DNA of 21,966 nucleotides, taken from Priapulus caudatus (Eukaryota; Priapulida; Priapulimorpha; Priapulimorphida; Priapulidae). Each line of letters begins with the position of its first letter. The first letter of the stretch is position 1. Location of the stretch: the NCBI RefSeq assembly GCF_000485595.1, contig NW_014577074.1, positions 1,137,646 through 1,159,611 on the forward strand. Reading direction: 5' to 3'. Shown one piece after another: positions 18,438 through 21,966 of this stretch. The position numbers were made by a program, and so were the translations under genes. The notes under the pieces are model-generated. The model ran no database searches. It had not been told where the DNA came from and was given only the letters and a program-made list of their open reading frames with translations.

Positions 18438-18672
18438 CAGTGGCGTAGCTAGGATTTTTTTTAGCGGGGGGGCACTGGGGGGGCCTTACATTTTCGTGGG
18501 GGGGGCACAATATATAACTTTTCTTTGTATTATACTGTTCTAACGGCATTGTTTTTAATTCAATTTCTTTTTTATCAAGCATGAATTTTCAGTGGGGGGG
18601 CACCTGGGGGGGCACAGACAATTTGTGGGGGGGGCACGTGCCCCCGCAGGCCTCCCCGTAGCTACGCCCCTG
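18438..18672. mobile_element. hAT-type miniature transposon (MITE), G-run rich
   Basis: This 235-bp element has ends CAGTGGCGTAGCTA and TAGCTACGCCCCTG (13 of 14 pairs). It is flanked by an exact 8-bp duplication, ATCCACTG, at 18430-18437 and 18673-18680; 8 bp is the hAT hallmark. It has no coding capacity. The interior holds two direct half-copies of a G7-CAC(C)T-G7-spacer-G8-CAC module, giving six runs of seven or eight G (18466-18634). The intact TSD suggests a fairly recent insertion. Confidence 0.92.
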
Positions 18673-18746
18673 ATCCACTGTCCATCATATATCATCATTG
18701 GTAGTGATTGTTGTGTATCAATTCATTGCGCACGCCGAGAACATTT

Positions 18747-19196
18747 GTGACCCGCTCCAGCAAAACCAGGATTAAGTAGGAAATTCTACCAATTGAGTTA
18801 TGTGCATATCTGAATAGATCATTTAATTACCTTTAAAATTATATCTAATATTTGGCTATATCTAAAGAATTGACCGATCTACAGCAATTTGAAGATCGGA
18901 AACCGACTTATTCCGGAATATGCAGCTTTTGAGATAAAGCGTTCCGGGTAAGGGGCCCAGTCGGGGATGAGCAGTCAGGGGCCCTTCAAACTTTTTTTTT
19001 TTTTAATTAAAAATGACCATAATAATCTAGAGATATCTGTCCCTATATATCCGGATTAAATATGCACTTAGGAACTTATTTTTGTAAAAATCTCATTTTT
19101 GTCCAGGTAGGCAATTTTCAGCATCGACATGTGTGCGTGCTCATTACTCAAAACAATGACTTGCGACTTAGTCCGTATTATGCTGGAGCAGGTCAC
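18747..19196. mobile_element. Non-autonomous TIR transposon with 4-bp ATTT duplication
   Basis: GTGACCCGCTCCAGCA (18747-18762) is matched inverted by TGCTGGAGCAGGTCAC (19181-19196), 15 of 16 pairs. Similarity continues inward for about 15 bp (CCAGGATTAAG against the complement of CTTAGTCCG). ATTT flanks both ends (18743-18746 and 19197-19200). Internal structure includes GGGGCCC motifs at about 18954-18990 and an AT-rich body; no ORF is present. A 4-bp duplication does not fit Harbinger, hAT or Tc1/mariner; the superfamily is left open. The element lies only 66 bp from the hAT TSD. Confidence 0.75.
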
Positions 19197-19330
19197 ATTT
19201 TATTAGCAATAAAACTTCATCAATAGAACTCATTCGATCCACGTTCCATTAGTCATTGTTGGGTATTGATGAACTCAGTCAACACAGAAGTAGAGCATGG
19301 CCACCGTCACTGATGCGCACAGATATAGTA

Positions 19331-19644
19331 TTTAATTAGCTACCAGTTCGGTTCGCATACATTAGATCAGGAGTGATTAATAATAGATCCTGATTAGATA
19401 GGATTACTCCCGGAAGAGAGAATAACACGACGCGTGTAACACGCCGTACATGCGCGCATATTCCTGTAGGAGCAGGAATTAATGAAGCTATTCTCGGACT
19501 GGGGTCGGTGATTACACGCGGCGTCTTGCTTGGCGCACCGGCAGCCCGCCTGATTACGTGTTTGTACTGCTATTTATAAACCGCGTTGCATGTTATCGGC
19601 AGAGCGTGCTCGCTGTCACCCCGCGGCTCTTGTGATTAAATCAC
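19331..19644. promoter_or_regulatory. GATTA-rich homeodomain-site cluster with TATA motif
   Basis: GATTA occurs on the plus strand at 19375, 19392, 19402, 19510, 19552 and 19634. Five-base words are expected about 0.3 times per strand in this length at equal base frequencies. TTTAATTAGC lies at 19331 and GTGATTAAATCAC, an odd palindrome, at 19632-19644. GGATTA is the core bound by K50 homeodomains (Otx, Pitx, Gsc), and TGATTAAT is Pbx/Hox-like. TATAAA at 19575-19580 sits inside the cluster with CpG-rich flanks. The arrangement is what an enhancer or promoter would look like, but no gene is seen beside it. Confidence 0.35.
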
Positions 19645-20275
19645 GACCGGATCCCCTCACCCACTACTCTCAACTCGATATTAGCAGGAGATATTAGTCA
19701 GTCAGCAACCCGGTCATCGGCAGCAGTATCGGCAAACCATCTCCAGCGAACCCGAGAAGGGGGTTTTGATGATTATCCATATATTCTGTCCACGCCCGCA
19801 TCCCGGAGAGGTCACTACAGTGTCGCTGTTTTCAGCGGCATAAACAGCGCGGGGTAGAATTACATTAGCGCAAAACTACATTGTCTCTCGAGAGGCGGAC
19901 GAATGCCAAAAAAGTATGCGGCCAGATACCATGTCGATGGAGATGCATGGGTACTCGATCTCATATGAATGTGCATATCTTTATACTACCTGTGTGCCAA
20001 ATTCCATGCATTTGTAAAAAAATTCACAATTCATCTGATTTATGGCTCTTAGCTCCTGTACTAGCGTGATTCTACGCGTGAACGTGTGCTTGCGGTGACA
20101 ACTTGCGGCGAGAGAAGAGAGCGGCGGGGGAATCTGGCGACGTTAACGTTGCTGCTGCGTGGGTGTGGGCGGTCTCCGTCACATGTCGTGCATCACAGGC
20201 TGCCTGCCTCTGTGCCGACGCACTGCACGTTTGTGCAGCAACCCCACCAAGCAGCCGCGTCCTGACCACTGGTAC
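19645..20275. other. Unassigned DNA, partly GC-rich
   Basis: GATATTAG is repeated near 19677 and 19690. CTGCAC-GTTT-GTGCAG forms a small hairpin at about 20223. A 62-codon plus frame at 19881 and a 108-codon minus frame at 20072-20398 have no recognisable domain. Confidence 0.45.
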
Positions 20276-20338
20276 GTAGGTGTTTCGCGGAAAAACACAC
20301 ACAAAAAACAATAGGTTATACTGTTGCAAAACACCTAC
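20276..20338. repeat. Short 10-bp inverted repeat
   Basis: GTAGGTGTTT (20276-20285) pairs with AAACACCTAC (20329-20338) across 43 bp. A 12-bp palindrome, ATGGGCGCCCAT, follows at 20344-20355. No target duplication is seen. Confidence 0.6.
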
Positions 20339-20355
20339 ACCACATGGGCGCCCAT

Positions 20356-20656
20356 AGGCAGTATAGGGCTGAATAAGCATGACAGGCATAAAAATCAATT
20401 AAACATATTTAGCGAGTTTCGGCGCATTCACATCATGCACTTTATTCATGCTAACAAATCAATATCCAAACTATACTCGATTTCTAGGCCAACTACATAT
20501 GATGTTAATTTCCAGCCAGTTGTGGATCCCGTTTCCGGGACCGTGAACCGGTGACCGTGGCTACGTCCCTTGACAGACTGACACAATTTCTTGACAAAAC
20601 CAATCTTACTTTCTAGACATATATCTATCGACATGCTTCTCCTGTATGATACAGAT
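20356..20656. other. Unassigned DNA
   Basis: No gene or repeat recognised up to the GAGTGCACTC motif that precedes the CA tract. Confidence 0.5.
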
Positions 20657-20747
20657 GAGTGCACTCTAGTGTCGAATATTACCACACACGCCCGCACGCA
20701 CACGCAAGCACGCACGCACACGCACACGCACGCGCACGCGCACGCAC

Positions 20748-20786
<39 letters not shown>

Positions 20787-20940
20787 CACACACACACACA
20801 CACAAAGACCATTTACCGAAACGGTGAATAATTGGTGAAAGGCTACTGTTGCGTGCACTCTATATATAAACTGGATTACGCATACCCTGCCAAAGACAGT
20901 TTACAACAATGTAGACAGAGTGCACTCACGGAGAGTGCAT
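20657..20940. repeat. GAGTGCACTC motifs flanking (CA)n/(CACG)n tract
   Basis: The palindrome GAGTGCACTC occurs at 20657-20666 and 20918-20927, with partial copies GTGCACTC at 20853-20860 and GAGTGCA at 20933-20939. The CA/CACG tract lies between at 20683-20805. A TATATATAAA motif at 20861-20870 directly follows one partial copy. Confidence 0.7.
20683..20805. repeat. (CA)n/(CACG)n microsatellite
   Basis: Alternating CACG and CA units ending in pure CA. Stop-free frames on both strands are low-complexity. Confidence 0.95.
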
Positions 20941-21027
20941 ACCTCCGCCAGCGACATACGCCATACGCCATACGACTCACGAACACACGAATAAGCCACG
21001 ATATACGCCAGCGTACTGACATGTACA
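20941..21027. repeat. Small TACGCCA tandem words
   Basis: CATACGC is repeated three times near 20953-20970, and CGCCAGCG recurs at about 20946 and 21007. This looks like a short degenerate duplication. Confidence 0.5.
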
Positions 21028-21143
21028 CGCTGTCTTGCTGCTTGCTCGCTCGTAGCAGCCGCTCGGTGCTGCTGCTCGCTCACATGTACACGCTCGCTGG
21101 CTCGCTGCGCTGACTGCCTGGCTGGCTCGCTGGCTGACGCGCT
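21028..21143. repeat. Degenerate (GCTC/GCTG)n tract
   Basis: GCTCGCTG-type words fill the tract. ACATGTACACGCT appears at 21018-21030 and again at 21081-21093, which indicates a local duplication of roughly 63 bp. Confidence 0.75.
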
Positions 21144-21783
21144 AATATCGATCGCGCGAACACACGAACACACGCACACGAGAGCGAAAACATAACCTCT
21201 TCCAACTCCGTTGGGCGGAGGTAATTATGCATGCCACGCTGGTAAGCCCAGCTACACCTAGTATTGTGTATACGCCTCGTTACGCAGCCCTCGGTTGTGT
21301 AAATGTAGTTCACACTGTGTAAATACACAGTAACCAGTAAAACGTGAATTCTATTCTAACTAGAGTATCGGGGGGGGGGGGGGTTCAACCAGCCTCCCGC
21401 CGACGACGCTGCGAGGCCCGCGCGGAGAACGGCAGGCGAACACGCGGCTTCGCCACAGCTTCACGAGGGCACGATATACATCTACAATTATTCACCTATT
21501 CAAGATAGAAGTTCTACGGTTACTCAGCAGCTGAAGCCATACTCAGATATTCCCGCGTAGCGCCGTATCTCTCGCAGCGAGCTAGATCTACGGTTGTAGG
21601 GCTAATCAGTGCCTATACATTTCGCGAGCTATGATGGTCTATAAAGCCTTTCCAACTATTCTTATTAGGGTTCCATTCTACTTCACCCGATCTGACAATG
21701 CAGGTGCTTGATTTCTTTTCAAGACTTGCTTCATTACAGCTAGAGCGAATGTGATATTATCAAGAGCATATAAAGAAGGATAT
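21144..21783. other. Unassigned DNA with poly-G and a weak hairpin
   Basis: CCTCTTCCAAC-TCC-GTTGGGCGGAGG forms an imperfect hairpin at about 21197-21222. A run of 14 G lies at about 21370-21383, beside CpG-rich DNA to 21470. No gene is supported. Confidence 0.5.
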
Positions 21784-21790
21784 ATATATA

Positions 21791-21880
21791 GGACTAGCGG
21801 GATACCCGGCATTGCCCGGGGAAATCAGTGGCGTTACTCAGTTGGTGACCGCTTGGTTGAAAGGAAAATACCCCAAAAAA
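21791..21880 (+). repeat. Fragment of a dispersed repeat (CCCGGCATTGCCCGGG type)
   Basis: It starts GGACTAGCGGGATACCCGGC after a short TA run and contains ACCCGGCATTGCCCGGGG, a motif I associate with dispersed repeats in many animal genomes. It is followed by a tetranucleotide tail, as non-LTR retroelement 3' ends often are. Family and boundaries cannot be assigned from this copy. Confidence 0.35.
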
Positions 21881-21883
21881 TGG

Positions 21884-21966
21884 AACTATCTATCTATCGA
21901 TGCATCCATCCATCCATCCCATTCCATGCCATCCGATCCCATACCATCGCACCACATCCCATCCCA
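21884..21966. repeat. (CTAT)n then (ATCC)n degenerate microsatellite
   Basis: CTATCTATCTATC, then ATCC units, grading into CCATNCCAT-type words, cut by the window edge. Confidence 0.92.

Noticed and set aside
20832-21113. 93-codon plus-strand frame downstream of a CA tract
   Set aside because: It starts at TTG and runs into GCTC/GCTG simple repeats.

Overview
The window looks like gene-poor, non-coding nuclear DNA from an animal. There is no operon structure, no ribosome-binding-site/ORF architecture and no recognisable host protein. What it holds is long (CA/GT)n, (GTGC)n and (AT)n microsatellites, two minisatellites, a short interstitial (TTAGGG)n tract and several non-autonomous DNA transposons with intact target-site duplications (TSDs). 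TTAGGG is the ancestral metazoan telomere unit, whereas most insects use TTAGG and nematodes TTAGGC. Harbinger and G-rich hAT miniature elements are common in marine invertebrates. My best guess is a marine invertebrate, possibly lophotrochozoan or invertebrate deuterostome; the sequence does not allow a finer call.

Layout. 1-4030: (GT)n and (GTGC)n tracts separated by unassigned AT-rich DNA, with one small GC-rich patch near 2880-3006. 4030-5200: a compact hairpin and a 416-bp interval bounded by a 15-bp perfect inverted repeat. 6250-6784: a complete, recent-looking PIF/Harbinger element carrying only the first exon of a transposase; this is the one coding segment I recognise. 7450-8070: two (CA)n-type tracts with a hairpin between them. 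8234-9192: a 31-bp minisatellite whose middle is oddly noisy. 9934-11338: a G-rich dispersed repeat, then a large diverged inverted repeat (arms about 330 and 307 bp). 11761-11780: telomere-type repeats. 12580-14840: more microsatellites and two CpG-rich stretches. 15437-15688: a homopurine mirror repeat followed by a 39-bp minisatellite. 16050-17600: a CpG-rich stretch, a 45-nt hairpin and a (GACGAT)n tract. 17911-18045: two perfect palindromes and two CTCF-like motifs. 18438-19196: a hAT miniature element and a second terminal-inverted-repeat (TIR) element side by side. 19331-19644: a dense cluster of GATTA homeodomain-type sites. 20683-21966: CA/GCTG/ATCC simple repeats and a fragment of a dispersed repeat.

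Nothing here works together as a pathway. The best-supported elements are the three transposons defined by TIR plus TSD: Harbinger (TAA), hAT (8 bp) and one with a 4-bp ATTT duplication. The most unusual objects are the long inverted repeat at 10494-11338, a set of compact near-perfect hairpins, and the GATTA cluster. Long open frames in the window are mostly translations of simple repeats or minisatellites and are not reported as genes.
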